From positions 6,969,501-7,033,500 of the forward strand of contig NZ_JACHMH010000001.1 in NCBI RefSeq assembly GCF_014204915.1: DNA of 64,000 nucleotides. Direction: 5' to 3'. Both the position numbers and the translations under genes were made by a program. Of the stretch, positions 9,033-18,182 are shown piece after piece; the first letter of the stretch is position 1, and each line of letters opens with the position of its first letter. This stretch comes from Crossiella cryophila. GTDB lineage: Bacteria > Actinomycetota > Actinomycetes > Mycobacteriales > Pseudonocardiaceae. The notes below the pieces were generated by a model. That model searched no databases. It was not told where the DNA came from and worked only from the letters and a program-made list of their open reading frames with translations.

Positions 9033-9950
9033 TCAGCCCGGGTCGTCCGGACCGTGGTTGGTCAGCGTCTGGCCGACGTTGCGCCGCACCGACTGGTGGG
9101 TGGCGTACCCGCTGTAGGCCCTGGTGCCCTCGCGGAAGTTCCAGCCGCCGATGGTCAGCCCGTTCAGCGCGGTCCACGCGGTGCCCTTCTTCACCGCGTA
9201 GTGCACGTGGTTGCTGCCCGCCGACCCGCCGCACGGGATCCGGGTGCTGGTCAGCCCGAGGTAGTCGCCGAGCTTGATCGGCGCGCCGTCCGGTTTGATC
9301 TCGTTGAGCAGGTGGTAGTACTCGGTGGTCCAGCCGTTGTCGTGGATGATCCGGATGTGCCCGCCGTTGCGGCACATCCAGTACGCCCGCCCGCTCTGCC
9401 CGGCCAGCACCCGCCGGTCACCGCCGTTGAGGTCCACCGAACTCCACGGCCGCGGCTGCCCGCTCCAACCGTGTGGCCCGCCGATCATCGTCCAGGCCAC
9501 CCCGGCCGGGTAGGGCAACGCCAGCCCCGTCGGCGCGGCCGCGTTACGCGCGTTGGCCGCGAAGGTCGCCTTCTCCCCCGCCGACAGCACCGACTCCGGT
9601 GAGTCAGCGGCCAGCCCCGCGAACCCCCGATCGGTGTCCAGTGCGACTAGCCACCCCCGCCCGCTCCGCCGGGCCAGGAACAACCAGGCATCCGGCGCCG
9701 CCCCCTCGACCGCGGGCGCGGTGAGCACAGCGGACCCGAACACCCAGTCACCGGTCACGTCCCGCCGCCGCACATCCACCTCAGCCGCACGGCCCTGGGC
9801 GGTCAGCCCGGCGGCGGTGGCCGTCCGTTCGATCAGCATCGCCTGGACCACGGCCGGCTCCAGCGGGGCCGGGGCGGCGGTGGCCGGCAGCGGCAGCGCC
9901 GCCGCGAGCAGGGTGATCAGCGCGACCACCGTCACACGTCGTCTTCCCAT
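9033..9950 (-). CDS. Secreted M23-like (LasA-type) metallopeptidase
   Basis: 305 residues from ATG 9950, chosen because a clear signal peptide follows (MGRRRVTVVALITLLAAALP...ATAA). The N-terminal half is an unassigned mature region. The C-terminal half has the lysostaphin-type fold: HGWSG...SSVDLNGGD supplies the first His and Asp, and SNHVHY supplies the HxH zinc ligand. M23 enzymes cut peptidoglycan cross-bridges or Gly-rich peptides outside the cell. It converges on the HTH gene with 19 bases between stops. A longer frame to 10073 exists but would bury the signal peptide. Confidence 0.8.
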   Translation of the reverse strand: MGRRRVTVVALITLLAAALPLPATAAPAPLEPAVVQAMLIERTATAAGLTAQGRAAEVDVRRRDVTGDWVFGSAVLTAPAVEGAAPDAWLFLARRSGRGWLVALDTDRGFAGLAADSPESVLSAGEKATFAANARNAAAPTGLALPYPAGVAWTMIGGPHGWSGQPRPWSSVDLNGGDRRVLAGQSGRAYWMCRNGGHIRIIHDNGWTTEYYHLLNEIKPDGAPIKLGDYLGLTSTRIPCGGSAGSNHVHYAVKKGTAWTALNGLTIGGWNFREGTRAYSGYATHQSVRRNVGQTLTNHGPDDPG

Positions 9951-10444
9951 TGCTTCGTCCTCTCCGAACCACAAACGCAGGGTGGGTTCGGCACCAGGCT
10001 CAGCGCGCCCGACAACCACCGTCAACGCCCGCCCCCAGTGCCCTGGACCTGGACGGCAACAGTCTGAAAGCAATCAGGAAATCCCCCTGATCAGAACGGC
10101 CCGGAAGCACGCGGAGCAGCAGCGGACCTGGCAATACCCTGATGTTCCAGCCGGGCAGCCCTACCGACCGATCGGTTGAACAGCGGCCGCGGGTTGTTTG
10201 TGCGGTGCCGGCGCCCCGACCGTAAACAACCCGCAGGCGGTAGACAGGTGCACGCCGCCGTCCGCAGCCACGGACGGACCGCCCCTCGGACTCCCCTTTC
10301 GCCCCGGTACACGGCGCCGAGTGGGCCGGAACGGCACTCGCTGGGCCGGGTCGGCGCCCCGGAACCCCGATCCGGCCCAGCGAATCCCCCCGGCGCGGAC
10401 CACCCGCCCGCCGAGCGGTGGCCGGCCCGTAGTGGAATGGGCGC
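9951..10444. other. Long intergenic region without a recognisable gene
   Basis: About 494 bases between the divergent peptidase gene and a gene scar. No frame in it shows family motifs. Apart from one long inverted repeat (10189-10234) and a short CCGATCGG palindrome near 10168-10175, I see nothing in it. It probably contains the peptidase promoter. Confidence 0.5.
10189..10234. repeat. 11-base perfect inverted repeat
   Basis: GCGGGTTGTTT (10189-10199) and its exact complement (10224-10234) enclose 24 bases. It sits in a divergent region where a terminator would have no gene to serve. It may be a relic terminator of a lost gene or a regulatory site. Confidence 0.45.
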
Positions 10445-10617
10445 ATGCGCAGGCGACCCACCATCGCGGTCGCGGTGCACGACGGGTACCACGGCTGCGG
10501 CACCGGCACCGGCTACGCGAACTTCGGCCTCCTGGACGCGCTCACCAGCCTGCTGCCACCGCGGGCGCGGCTGGTGCTGTCGCCGGTGTGGCTCGGCGCG
10601 CTCGGGTGGGAACGCCG
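10445..10617 (+). pseudogene. Truncated glycosyltransferase-like N-terminus
   Basis: The frame from ATG 10445 begins RRRPTIAVAVHDGYHGCGTG and continues through a helix and a second hydrophobic strand (ARLVLSPVWL), which resembles the first beta-alpha-beta unit of a GT-B glycosyltransferase. After about 55 residues it turns into low-complexity Arg/Pro sequence. From there the opposite strand encodes a fragment of another gene, so this is read as a 5' remnant. The family assignment is tentative. Confidence 0.45.
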
Positions 10618-10800
10618 CCGGGGAACCGGTCCTGCACGCGGTGCGCCCAGTGCACGGCCAACGCGGTCTTGCCGACGCCCGCCGTGCCGTCCACGGTGGA
10701 GATGATCACCGCGCCGAGACCCTCGTCCGCGCTGCCGCTCAGCAGCGCGTCGAGGGCGGACAGGTGTTCGCCGAAACGACACCCCCTCGGACGCCTCAGG
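10618..10800 (-). pseudogene. Fragment of an NB-ARC/SARP-type regulator (P-loop region)
   Basis: The minus strand reads HLSALDALL, then VIISTVDGTAGVGKTALAVH, then WAHRVQDRFP. This is the linker and Walker A segment of AfsR/SARP-family STAND regulators, where DGTAGVGKT is highly characteristic. There is no start codon, no upstream DNA-binding/BTAD part and no downstream NTPase. It is flanked by the glycosyltransferase stub and the P450 gene, so it is a deletion remnant of a gene that was once about 3 kb. Confidence 0.65.
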
Positions 10801-10847
10801 TGAACCTCACCCGCACGGCCGCAGGCGGATGCGCTGCTCCAGGTACG

Positions 10848-12167
10848 TCAGCCGCGCCCCGCCGCCGCGACCGCCGCCTGACCGACCACGCCGCGGCTGG
10901 CCGGGTTCGTCACCGGCAACACCTCGAACGCCCTGGTCCCAGTGGACATCAGCCGCCGCGGCCGACCGGCCAGTCGCAGGGACGGCATCCGCTCGGCCAG
11001 TGCCCGGAACAGCACCTCCCCCTCCAGCCGGGCCAGGCTGGCGCCCAGGCAGAAGTGGATGCCGTTGGCGAAGGCGAGGTTGTCGGGTTCGTGTTGGCGG
11101 GTGAGGTCGAAGCGGTTCGGGGCGGAGTAGGCGAGTGGGTCGCGGTTGGCGGCGGCGATCAGGACGAAGACGACCTGGCCTGCCTTGATCACCTGGCCGG
11201 CGAGTTCGACGTCCTCGTGGGCAAGGCGGGCGGTGAGCTGGGCGGCCGGGTCGTAGCGCAGGGCTTCCTCGACCGCGCGGGGCGCCAGTTCCGGCTGGGC
11301 GCACAGCAGGGCCCACTGGTCCGGGTTTCGGAGCAGGGCGTGTACGGCGTTGCCGATCATGCCGACCGAGGTGTCGATGCCCGCTGCCACCAACAGCAGC
11401 AGCAGGGCCTGGGCCTCGGCGGTGGTCATCCGGCCCTCGGCCATGGCCGTCGCGAGCCTGGCGGGTACCTCGGCGGTCGGTGGGTTCGCGGTCAGCAGCC
11501 GGTCGAACTGGGCGGTCAGGTCGCGGCCCCTGGTCAGCAGTTCCTCAGCGTCGTGGGCCGAACGCACTCCGCCCAGGTTCGAGCCGACCGCCAGGCTGTA
11601 CTCGGCCAGTCCCGACCGGTCGGTCGGCTGGATGCCCAGCAGGTCGCCGGTCAGGGCGACCGCGAGCGGGGTGGCCAGGTCGGTGATCAGGTCGAACTGG
11701 TCCTGGCCGGCCAACTGGTCCAGCAGGTCGTGCACCGTGCGTCGCAGGCCCGCGCGGTACTCGGTCATCCGGGCCGGGGCGAAGGCGGGGGCGACCACCC
11801 GCCGGAGCTGGGTGTGCTCTGGTGGGTCCAGCTGGACGATGGAGCGGGGGAAGTACCGGTTCACCGAGGTCAGTGGCAGCCGGCCGGGGGCGATCGGCAC
11901 CCCGAACCGGCGGTCCCGCAGCACCTGCCTGGCCAGCTCGTAGGAGGTGGTCGCCCACGCCCCGCCCGGCTGCCGGTGCAGCGGGCCCCGGCGGCGAATG
12001 CGTTCGTAGAGCGGGTAAGGATCTTCCAGCGAGCGCCGCCAGGCCAGCTGGGCGAGCTGGTCGCCGCAGGCGCCGAGCACCCGGCCCAGCACGAACTCGG
12101 TGCGGATGCGCAGGCCAAGGCGCAGCGCCGCGGCGGTGCCCAGGTGAGTCACGGGATTCCCTTTCAT
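10848..12167 (-). CDS. Cytochrome P450
   Basis: 439 residues from ATG 12167. Three P450 signatures are visible: the I-helix oxygen-binding AGIDTS, the K-helix EEALR (ExxR), and the heme loop FANGIHFCLGASLA with the ligand near Cys373. Length and motifs fit a soluble bacterial class I P450 that needs ferredoxin and ferredoxin reductase; neither is nearby. Substrate unknown. An upstream in-frame start at 12260 is rejected because it adds a non-conserved tail. Transcribed away from the AraC/decarboxylase pair across a 173-base divergent region, so it may share that regulator. Confidence 0.93.
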   Translation of the reverse strand: MKGNPVTHLGTAAALRLGLRIRTEFVLGRVLGACGDQLAQLAWRRSLEDPYPLYERIRRRGPLHRQPGGAWATTSYELARQVLRDRRFGVPIAPGRLPLTSVNRYFPRSIVQLDPPEHTQLRRVVAPAFAPARMTEYRAGLRRTVHDLLDQLAGQDQFDLITDLATPLAVALTGDLLGIQPTDRSGLAEYSLAVGSNLGGVRSAHDAEELLTRGRDLTAQFDRLLTANPPTAEVPARLATAMAEGRMTTAEAQALLLLLVAAGIDTSVGMIGNAVHALLRNPDQWALLCAQPELAPRAVEEALRYDPAAQLTARLAHEDVELAGQVIKAGQVVFVLIAAANRDPLAYSAPNRFDLTRQHEPDNLAFANGIHFCLGASLARLEGEVLFRALAERMPSLRLAGRPRRLMSTGTRAFEVLPVTNPASRGVVGQAAVAAAGRG

Positions 12168-12340
12168 CGTGAGCCGACCGGCTCCGGCGGCGAGGTGCGA
12201 TACTCCTGTGTGGACACTCCGTCCAGCACGGTTTCCCTGTGCGCCGCCCATTTCGACCATAACCGCGGCCTTGGGCGCGATCCGCCTTTCCCGGACTTGA
12301 TGATCCGATCGAGTGGACTGGTCCGGACAACACGTACGGT

Positions 12341-13168
12341 GTGGGGGTGGCGACGGCCGAGCCCGCGCGGTACTGGCGGCATCCGAGCGTGCCCGGGTTG
12401 GACCTGATGGCGGCCCGGTTCCGCAGGCACGCCTTCACCCGGCACAGCCACGAGACCTACGCGATCGGCGTGGTGCAGCAGGGATCCGAGGTGCTGCACG
12501 TCGGTTCGGACACCAGGGTGATCGGTCCTGGCGGGATCACCTGCGTCAACCCCGGCGAGGTGCACACCGGGCAGGCCACCGGCGCGGACGGCTGGGCCTA
12601 CCGGGTGCTCTACCCCGGCCTGGACCTGGTCTCCACGGTGGTGCGGGAACTCGGCGGGCCCGCCGGGACACCGGCCTTCCTCGGCGAGCCGAGCTATGAC
12701 CCGGACCTGGCGGCGGCGATCCTGGCTGCCCACCGGGCCGCCGAGCAGCAGGCCCACCTGAGTTCGGAAACCCTGCTGTACCAGGCGATCTCGCGACTCT
12801 GGCAGCGGCACGGCACCCAGGCCACACAGTCGCGGCCGGTGCGGGCGGGGGCGGGCAGGCTGGAACTGGCGCGGCAGGTGCTGCTGGCCAGGATGGCCGG
12901 GCCGCCGAGTCTGGACGAGCTGGCCGCCGAGGTCGGGCTGGGGCGGTTCACGCTGTTACGCGGGTTCCGGGAGCGGTTCGGGCTGCCGCCGCACGCCTGG
13001 CTCAACCAGGAGCGGGTGCGCCGGAGCCGGGAGTTGCTGGAGCGCGGGATCCGCCCGGCCGAGGCCGCCGCCGAGGTCGGTTTCGTCGATCAGGCGCACC
13101 TGTCCCGGCACTTCCGGCGCATTGTCGGCGTGGCGCCCGGCGGGTACCTGCGCTGGCGCGCGCAATAA
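12341..13168 (+). CDS. AraC-family transcriptional regulator
   Basis: 275 residues. An N-terminal AraC-binding cupin (FTRHSHETYAIGVVQQG, then CVNPGEVHTG) is followed by two helix-turn-helix units (LDELAAEVGLGRFTLLRGFR and AAEVGFVDQAHLSRHFRR). The layout matches regulators that sense small polar ligands. GTG 12341 is used; GTG 12347 is equally possible, since no clear ribosome site is visible. The gene is divergent from the P450 and 42 bases upstream of the decarboxylase. It is the probable local regulator of one or both. Confidence 0.9.
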   Translation: MGVATAEPARYWRHPSVPGLDLMAARFRRHAFTRHSHETYAIGVVQQGSEVLHVGSDTRVIGPGGITCVNPGEVHTGQATGADGWAYRVLYPGLDLVSTVVRELGGPAGTPAFLGEPSYDPDLAAAILAAHRAAEQQAHLSSETLLYQAISRLWQRHGTQATQSRPVRAGAGRLELARQVLLARMAGPPSLDELAAEVGLGRFTLLRGFRERFGLPPHAWLNQERVRRSRELLERGIRPAEAAAEVGFVDQAHLSRHFRRIVGVAPGGYLRWRAQ

Positions 13169-13210
13169 CGTACAAGACCGCGCTGACCAGCCGTTCCTAT
13201 CGTGGCGATC

Positions 13211-14575
13211 ATGTCACTGGACCCGAGCCGCGCGGAGCTGGCCGCGATGATGACGGCCACCACCGAGCTGACCGCCGACTTCCTGGCCGGCCTGCCTGCC
13301 GCACCCGCCTCCCGGCTCACCGGCGCGAAACCGTTCGACCCGCCAGCGGAGGAACCGGGTGAGTTCGCCGAGCTGCTGGCGGTCTTCCGGGAGGCCGCGG
13401 CCAACGCGGTGGACACCGCCGGACCCGGCTATCTGGCCTATTTCCCGGCCGGTGGGCTGATCTCGGCCTCGATCGGGGAGTTCCTGTCCACTGTGGTCAA
13501 TCGGTTCACCGGGGTCGCCTCGACCGCGCCGGACCTGGTCGCGCTGGAGGACAGCGTGCTGGACTGGCTCTGCCGCGAGTTCGCCTTACCAGCCACCGCG
13601 AGCGGGCTGATCACCACCGGCGGCTCGCTGGCCACGCTGTCCGCGCTGGTCGCGGCCAGGCACGACCGGCTCGGCCAGCGGCATGACCGCGGCACGCTCT
13701 ACGTCACCGAGCACACCCATCTCAGCGTGGCCAAGGCCGCGCTGATCGCCGGGCTGCGCCCCGACCAGGTGCGGGTGGTGCCGGTGACCGCCGAGCACCG
13801 GATGGACCCGGCCGCCGCCGAGTCCCTCATCGCCGCCGACCGATCGGTAGGCAAGGTGCCGTTCCTGCTGGTCGGCACCGCGGGCAGTACCAGCACCGGC
13901 ACCATCGACCCGCTGGCCGAGCTGGCCACGATCGCCGCGCGGCACGGCCTGTGGTTCCACGTCGACGGCGCCTACGGCGGTGGTTTCCAGCTCACCGAAC
14001 GCGGCCGGGTCAAGCTGCGCGGCATCGAACAGGCCGACTCGATCACCTTCGACCCGCACAAGACCATGTTCCTGCCCTACGGCACCGGGGTGCTGCTGGT
14101 GCGCGACCGGGCCACCCTGCGCGCCGCGCACACCGTGGACGCCAGCTACCTCCAGGACCTGCGCCGGGACCCGTGGCCGCCCGACTTCTGCGATCTGGGC
14201 CCCGAACTGACCCGCGAGTTCCGCGGCCTGCGGATGTGGCTGCCGCTGCACCTGCACGGCGTGGCCGCCTTCCGCCAGGCCCTCGACGAGAAACTCGACC
14301 TGGCCGCCGAGGTGCACCGCGAGTTGTCCGCACTGTCCGAAGTGGACGTTCCAGTGCGGCCGGACCTGACGGTGAACGTGTTCCGCCGCAAGCACGGCGA
14401 CGACGCGGCCAACCAGCGCCTGCTCGAACGGATCAACGCCACCGAACGCATCTTCCTGTCCAGCACCCGGTTGCACGAGCGGTACCTGCTGCGGCTGTGC
14501 GTGCTCAGCCACCGCACGGACGCGGCCAGGGTGGCCGAGGCGATCGAGATCATCCGGATGCTGGGACGCGAGTGA
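13211..14575 (+). CDS. PLP-dependent group II decarboxylase
   Basis: 454 residues from ATG 13211 (GTG 13202 possible). It is a pyridoxal-phosphate enzyme of the aromatic-L-amino-acid/diaminobutyrate/glutamate decarboxylase family. The motifs seen are TTGGSLATLSAL (phosphate-binding), LWFHVDGAYGGG (Asp to the pyridine nitrogen) and SITFDPHKTM with the Schiff-base lysine near residue 284. It removes the carboxylate from an amino acid in the cytosol; the substrate is not readable. It probably forms a unit with the AraC gene just upstream. Confidence 0.88.
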   Translation: MSLDPSRAELAAMMTATTELTADFLAGLPAAPASRLTGAKPFDPPAEEPGEFAELLAVFREAAANAVDTAGPGYLAYFPAGGLISASIGEFLSTVVNRFTGVASTAPDLVALEDSVLDWLCREFALPATASGLITTGGSLATLSALVAARHDRLGQRHDRGTLYVTEHTHLSVAKAALIAGLRPDQVRVVPVTAEHRMDPAAAESLIAADRSVGKVPFLLVGTAGSTSTGTIDPLAELATIAARHGLWFHVDGAYGGGFQLTERGRVKLRGIEQADSITFDPHKTMFLPYGTGVLLVRDRATLRAAHTVDASYLQDLRRDPWPPDFCDLGPELTREFRGLRMWLPLHLHGVAAFRQALDEKLDLAAEVHRELSALSEVDVPVRPDLTVNVFRRKHGDDAANQRLLERINATERIFLSSTRLHERYLLRLCVLSHRTDAARVAEAIEIIRMLGRE

Positions 14576-14675
14576 GATCGACTGCTTCCCGCATCGCCGC
14601 CTTGCCGGGTGATCCGGAACGGCCTAGCGTCGGATAGGTCTGTTTTCCCTGCGGCAGATCGGTCGGCAACCACCC

Positions 14676-15410
14676 ATGGCTGAGATCGTCTACCCCCCGG
14701 TCATCGCACTGGCGAAGACCATGTTCCGGGTGCTGGACATGCGGATCCGGATCGACGGGGCCGAGCACATCCCCCGCCAGGGCGCCGCGGTGCTGGCCAG
14801 CAACCACGTGAGTTACCTGGACTTCATCTTCGCCGGACTCGGCGCGCTGCCCGCCAAGCGGCTGACCAGGTTCATGGCCAAGAAGGAGGTCTTCGACAAC
14901 CGGATCTCCGGCCCGCTGATGCGCGGCATGCACCACATCCCGGTGGACCGCAAAGCGGGCGAGGCCGCCTACGAGCAGGCGCTGGCCGCACTGCGCGCCG
15001 GCGAGGTGATCGGGGTGTTCCCGGAGGCCACCATCAGCCGCTCGTTCACGGTCAAGGACATCAAGTCCGGCGCGGTCCGGCTGGCCGCGGCCGCGGGCGC
15101 ACCGCTGATCCCGATGGCGTTGTGGGGCACCCAGCGGATGTGGACCAAGGGGCGCCCGCGTGCGCTGGGCACCCGGCACCTGCCGATCACCATCCTGATC
15201 GGCGAGCCACTGCACCCCACCCCGGAACAGGACGCCACCGAGGTCACCGCGCAGCTGCGGGCCCGGATGGCCGAACTGGTGGACAAGGCCCAGCGCGACT
15301 ACCCGGACCGCCCGAGCGCGGAACAGACCTGGTGGCAGCCCGCCCACCTGGGCGGCACCGCCCCCACCCCGGCCGAAGCCGCCGCCCTGGACACCAGGTC
15401 ACCCGGTTAA
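14676..15410 (+). CDS. Lysophospholipid (1-acylglycerol-3-phosphate) acyltransferase family protein
   Basis: 244 residues. The PlsC signature is complete: NHVSYLD is the HX4D catalytic motif, and VFPEATIS is the phosphate-binding motif III. It transfers an acyl chain to a lysophospholipid or related acceptor at the inner membrane face. There is no long hydrophobic N-terminal anchor. It is followed after 11 bases by the PucR-type regulator, so the two are probably cotranscribed. Extra PlsC paralogs are common in actinomycetes and may act on special lipids. Confidence 0.88.
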   Translation: MAEIVYPPVIALAKTMFRVLDMRIRIDGAEHIPRQGAAVLASNHVSYLDFIFAGLGALPAKRLTRFMAKKEVFDNRISGPLMRGMHHIPVDRKAGEAAYEQALAALRAGEVIGVFPEATISRSFTVKDIKSGAVRLAAAAGAPLIPMALWGTQRMWTKGRPRALGTRHLPITILIGEPLHPTPEQDATEVTAQLRARMAELVDKAQRDYPDRPSAEQTWWQPAHLGGTAPTPAEAAALDTRSPG

Positions 15411-15421
15411 CGGCCCCGGCT

Positions 15422-16663
15422 GTGCCCGATGACAATCCGCCCGACCTGGTGGTCGGCGGCCAGCCACTGCACGAACGCTTCACCCGGCAGCTGCCCGCAC
15501 TGGTCGGGCAGGTGCTGATCGAGATCACCCGGCGGGTGCCCGCCTACCGCCAGCTGCCTGCCGAGGCACTCGCCGGGGACATCAGCCAGGTCATCGAGAC
15601 GGCCCTGCGCTCCTTCGTCGACCTGCTGCGCACCCGGGCCCTGCCCACCCGCGCCGAACTGGGTTTCCTGCGCGAGTCGGCGGCCCGCCGGGCCGAGGAG
15701 GGACTGCCGATCGACGTGGTGCTCACCGCGTACCACATCGGGGTCCAGGTCATGTGGGACTCGCTGCGACCGGATGCCCGGCCCGAGGAGATCCAGGACG
15801 TGCTGACCGTCAACGATCTCGCGCTGCGCTACCTGGAGGTGGTCGCCCCGGCGGTCGGCGCGGGCTATCTGGACGCCCGGCAGACCATGTTCGACGACGA
15901 TCACTCCGCCCGGCACACCCTGTTGTCCTCGCTGCTGCGCGGCACCCCGGCCGAGATCGCCGCCGGTCAGGCCGGGTTGCGGCTGCCACCGTGTTACCTG
16001 GTGCTGGCGCTCTCGGTGGCCGCGCACCCGGACGAGACGGGGGACGGGGTGGACCCGGTGATCGCCGGACGGCGCAAGCTGCGCCGGGTGCGGGCCGAAC
16101 TGGACCGGCAGATCCGCGGGCCGGTGCTGTCCACGCTGACCGCCGAGGGCGGCACCGCGTTGCTGCCCGGACCGGCCCCGGTGGCCGAGTTGACCGAGCG
16201 GGACTGGGCCTGGCTGGACCGGGTGGTGGCCGGGCTGAGCCGGGCCGCGGGCGCGGAGATCACCGTCGGCGCGGTGGCCGCCGAACCGGCCGGGGTGGCC
16301 GAGGCCGCCGCGGTGGCCGGGGAGGTCCTGGCCGTGGCGCAGCGGTTCGGCCGACCGCCAGGGGTGCACCGGTTGCGGGATGTCCTGCTGGAGTACCAGT
16401 TGTCCCGGCCCAGTGCCGCCCTGGACCAGCTCGCCGGGGTGCTGGAACCGTTGTCCGGCAACGAGGAGCTGGTCCAGACCCTGGCGGTGTACCTGCGTGC
16501 GGGCGGTCGGCGGGCGGCCGCGGCCGAACTGCACGTGCACCCGAACACGGTGGACTACCGGCTGCGCCGGATCGCCGAGCTGACCGGCCTGGATGCCACC
16601 AGTACCAAGGACATCGGCCTGCTCAAGGCCGCGCTGGCGGCCCGCTCGGCCACCCGCCGCTGA
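15422..16663 (+). CDS. PucR/CdaR-type helix-turn-helix regulator
   Basis: 413 residues from GTG 15422. The C-terminal 60 residues are the PucR HTH (RAAAAELHVHPNTVDYRLRR, then IAELTG). A GGDEF-like/CdaR middle domain precedes it, and an N-terminal helical domain (AYRQLPAEALAGDI...) is typical of actinobacterial PucR proteins with a RsbRD-like N-terminus. It starts 11 bases after the acyltransferase gene and ends 4 bases before the convergent esterase. A likely DNA-binding regulator of unknown target. Confidence 0.85.
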   Translation: MPDDNPPDLVVGGQPLHERFTRQLPALVGQVLIEITRRVPAYRQLPAEALAGDISQVIETALRSFVDLLRTRALPTRAELGFLRESAARRAEEGLPIDVVLTAYHIGVQVMWDSLRPDARPEEIQDVLTVNDLALRYLEVVAPAVGAGYLDARQTMFDDDHSARHTLLSSLLRGTPAEIAAGQAGLRLPPCYLVLALSVAAHPDETGDGVDPVIAGRRKLRRVRAELDRQIRGPVLSTLTAEGGTALLPGPAPVAELTERDWAWLDRVVAGLSRAAGAEITVGAVAAEPAGVAEAAAVAGEVLAVAQRFGRPPGVHRLRDVLLEYQLSRPSAALDQLAGVLEPLSGNEELVQTLAVYLRAGGRRAAAAELHVHPNTVDYRLRRIAELTGLDATSTKDIGLLKAALAARSATRR

Positions 16664-16667
16664 CCGC

Positions 16668-17507
16668 TCAGCCGCGGGCGGCCGCCACGATCGCCTTGCC
16701 GAAGGCGGCCATGCCCTGCGCGTTGGGGTGCAGCGGGGCCGCCGGGCTGGTCGGGATCAGGCCCTCCAGGTAGCGCTGCGCGGGGGCGGCGCAGATGTCG
16801 TGGCCGACGGTGACCGCGGCGAAGTCCACGAACCGCGCGCCGCGCTGCTGGGCCTGGGTGCGGGCGGCCGCGCTGATCCGGTCCATCACGCCCTGCAGGT
16901 AGCGGCCGTCCCGCGCCCACACCGGCTGCACCGGGTGGCAGCCCTCCGGCCGGATGTAGGTGCCGTAGCCGGTGACCACGATCTTCGCCTGGGGTGAGCG
17001 CTTGCGGATCTCGTCCAGGGCCGCGCCGAACTTGGGCGCCCAGGCGTCCACCGCGGCGGCCAGCTGGTCCCGCCCGCCTGCGGTCAGCCGGTCCGCGCAG
17101 GACAGTCCGATCGGCTCCGGGAGCAGGTTGATGCAGGTCAGGGCCTGCTGGAACAGGCCGGAGTCGTTGGCGCCGATGGTGACCGAGACCAGGTCGGTGC
17201 TCGGCTTGAGCGCGTCGAACTGCGGGGCGATGAAGCCGAGCCGACGGCCGGCGAAATCGGCCGTGGTGGCCCCGGAACAGGTCACGTCCCGCAGGCTCGC
17301 GCCCAGCGCCTTGGCCGCCACCGCCGGGTAGTTCCGGTCCGAGCGCAGGCAGGCCAGGTTCATGTTCTGGTGCGGGATCAGCGGTCCGGCCGCGGCCGAG
17401 TCACCGAGGGCGACGTACTCCGGCGAATCCGCCTGCGCACCGGGTCCGACCAGCAGCGCGGCCGCTGTCATCGCCAGGGCCGCCGCCGCTCGCGCACGCA
17501 TCCGCAT
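16668..17507 (-). CDS. Secreted SGNH/GDSL-family lipase or esterase
   Basis: 279 residues from ATG 17507, with GGAGG 5-6 bases upstream. A signal peptide (MRMRARAAAALAMTAAALLV...AQA) leads into YVALGDSAAAG with the nucleophile Ser, then SGATTADF (block II), TIGANDSG (block III, Asn) and PAAPLHPNAQGM (catalytic His). Six Cys suggest disulfides, as in the Streptomyces scabies esterase group. It hydrolyses esters or lipids outside the cell. An in-frame extension upstream to 17549 lacks support. Confidence 0.9.
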   Translation of the reverse strand: MRMRARAAAALAMTAAALLVGPGAQADSPEYVALGDSAAAGPLIPHQNMNLACLRSDRNYPAVAAKALGASLRDVTCSGATTADFAGRRLGFIAPQFDALKPSTDLVSVTIGANDSGLFQQALTCINLLPEPIGLSCADRLTAGGRDQLAAAVDAWAPKFGAALDEIRKRSPQAKIVVTGYGTYIRPEGCHPVQPVWARDGRYLQGVMDRISAAARTQAQQRGARFVDFAAVTVGHDICAAPAQRYLEGLIPTSPAAPLHPNAQGMAAFGKAIVAAARG

Positions 17508-17634
17508 CAGGACCTCCGTGATTCCGGGGTAACGGGGAGAAACAAACAAGTCACATGATGCGGGTCACACCGGGCTCTGGTGCTGAGGACTTTTCCAGAG
17601 TTGCCGGGCCGCTGTTGTGATCGAGCACAAAGGC

Positions 17635-18156
17635 TCAGCCGAAGGCGAGCAGGCCGAGGGCCAGTGCCGAGCCGCCGAAGACCACCGCGTGCCGGAGGTT
17701 TTGCAGCACCGGCATCACCCAGTGCGGGAAGGCCCGCTCGGCGGCGGTGAGCAGCGCGGACACCTCGATCCGGGCCAGCACCGGGTCGCCCTTGCGCGCG
17801 AAGGCGGCGGTGACCGAGCGGGCGGCGGTGAGCTGACTGTGCAGGATGAGGCAATTGCCGAGCAGCACGATCGACTGGAACACCCAGGTCAGCGGCGCGG
17901 CCAAGGAACCACCGGCCAGGTTGAGCGCGGCGAGGCCGGTCATGATCGCGGCCACGGTGACCGGGACGGCGGTCTCGTGGCCACCGGCGTCGAACCGGAT
18001 CTTGTTGGCCGCGAGCACGGTGACCGGGACGCCCTGGCGGTCGAGTTCGGCCTCGGCGGCCCGCTGGGCGGCGGGGCCGTAGCGGTGCCGGACCAGCGGG
18101 ATGCTCACGAAGGCCAGTGCGATGAGCAGCTGCAGGATGGCGATGACGCTGGTCAC
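17635..18156 (-). CDS. Small four-helix membrane protein of unknown function
   Basis: 173 residues, GTG start at 18156 with AGGAGC upstream. Four hydrophobic stretches are visible (residues about 4-20, 64-85, 88-105 and 150-172), separated by a basic/acidic loop after the first (RHRYGPAAQRAAEAELDRQG). I do not recognise a named family. Its promoter region contains both copies of the tandem operator shared with the divergent CHAT gene, so the two are probably co-regulated. Confidence 0.75.
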   Translation of the reverse strand: MTSVIAILQLLIALAFVSIPLVRHRYGPAAQRAAEAELDRQGVPVTVLAANKIRFDAGGHETAVPVTVAAIMTGLAALNLAGGSLAAPLTWVFQSIVLLGNCLILHSQLTAARSVTAAFARKGDPVLARIEVSALLTAAERAFPHWVMPVLQNLRHAVVFGGSALALGLLAFG

Positions 18157-18182
18157 GGTGGGTGCTCCTGGGTCTCGACGGG

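Noticed and set aside
10513-10782. 89-codon minus-strand frame overlapping the gene scar
   Set aside because: It is in a different frame from the recognisable Walker A sequence and is mostly Arg/Gly, so it is a shadow.
10445-16663. Reading 10.4-16.7 kb as a complete biosynthetic gene cluster
   Set aside because: There is a P450, a decarboxylase and regulators but no polyketide, peptide or terpene core enzyme, and the glycosyltransferase is a stub.
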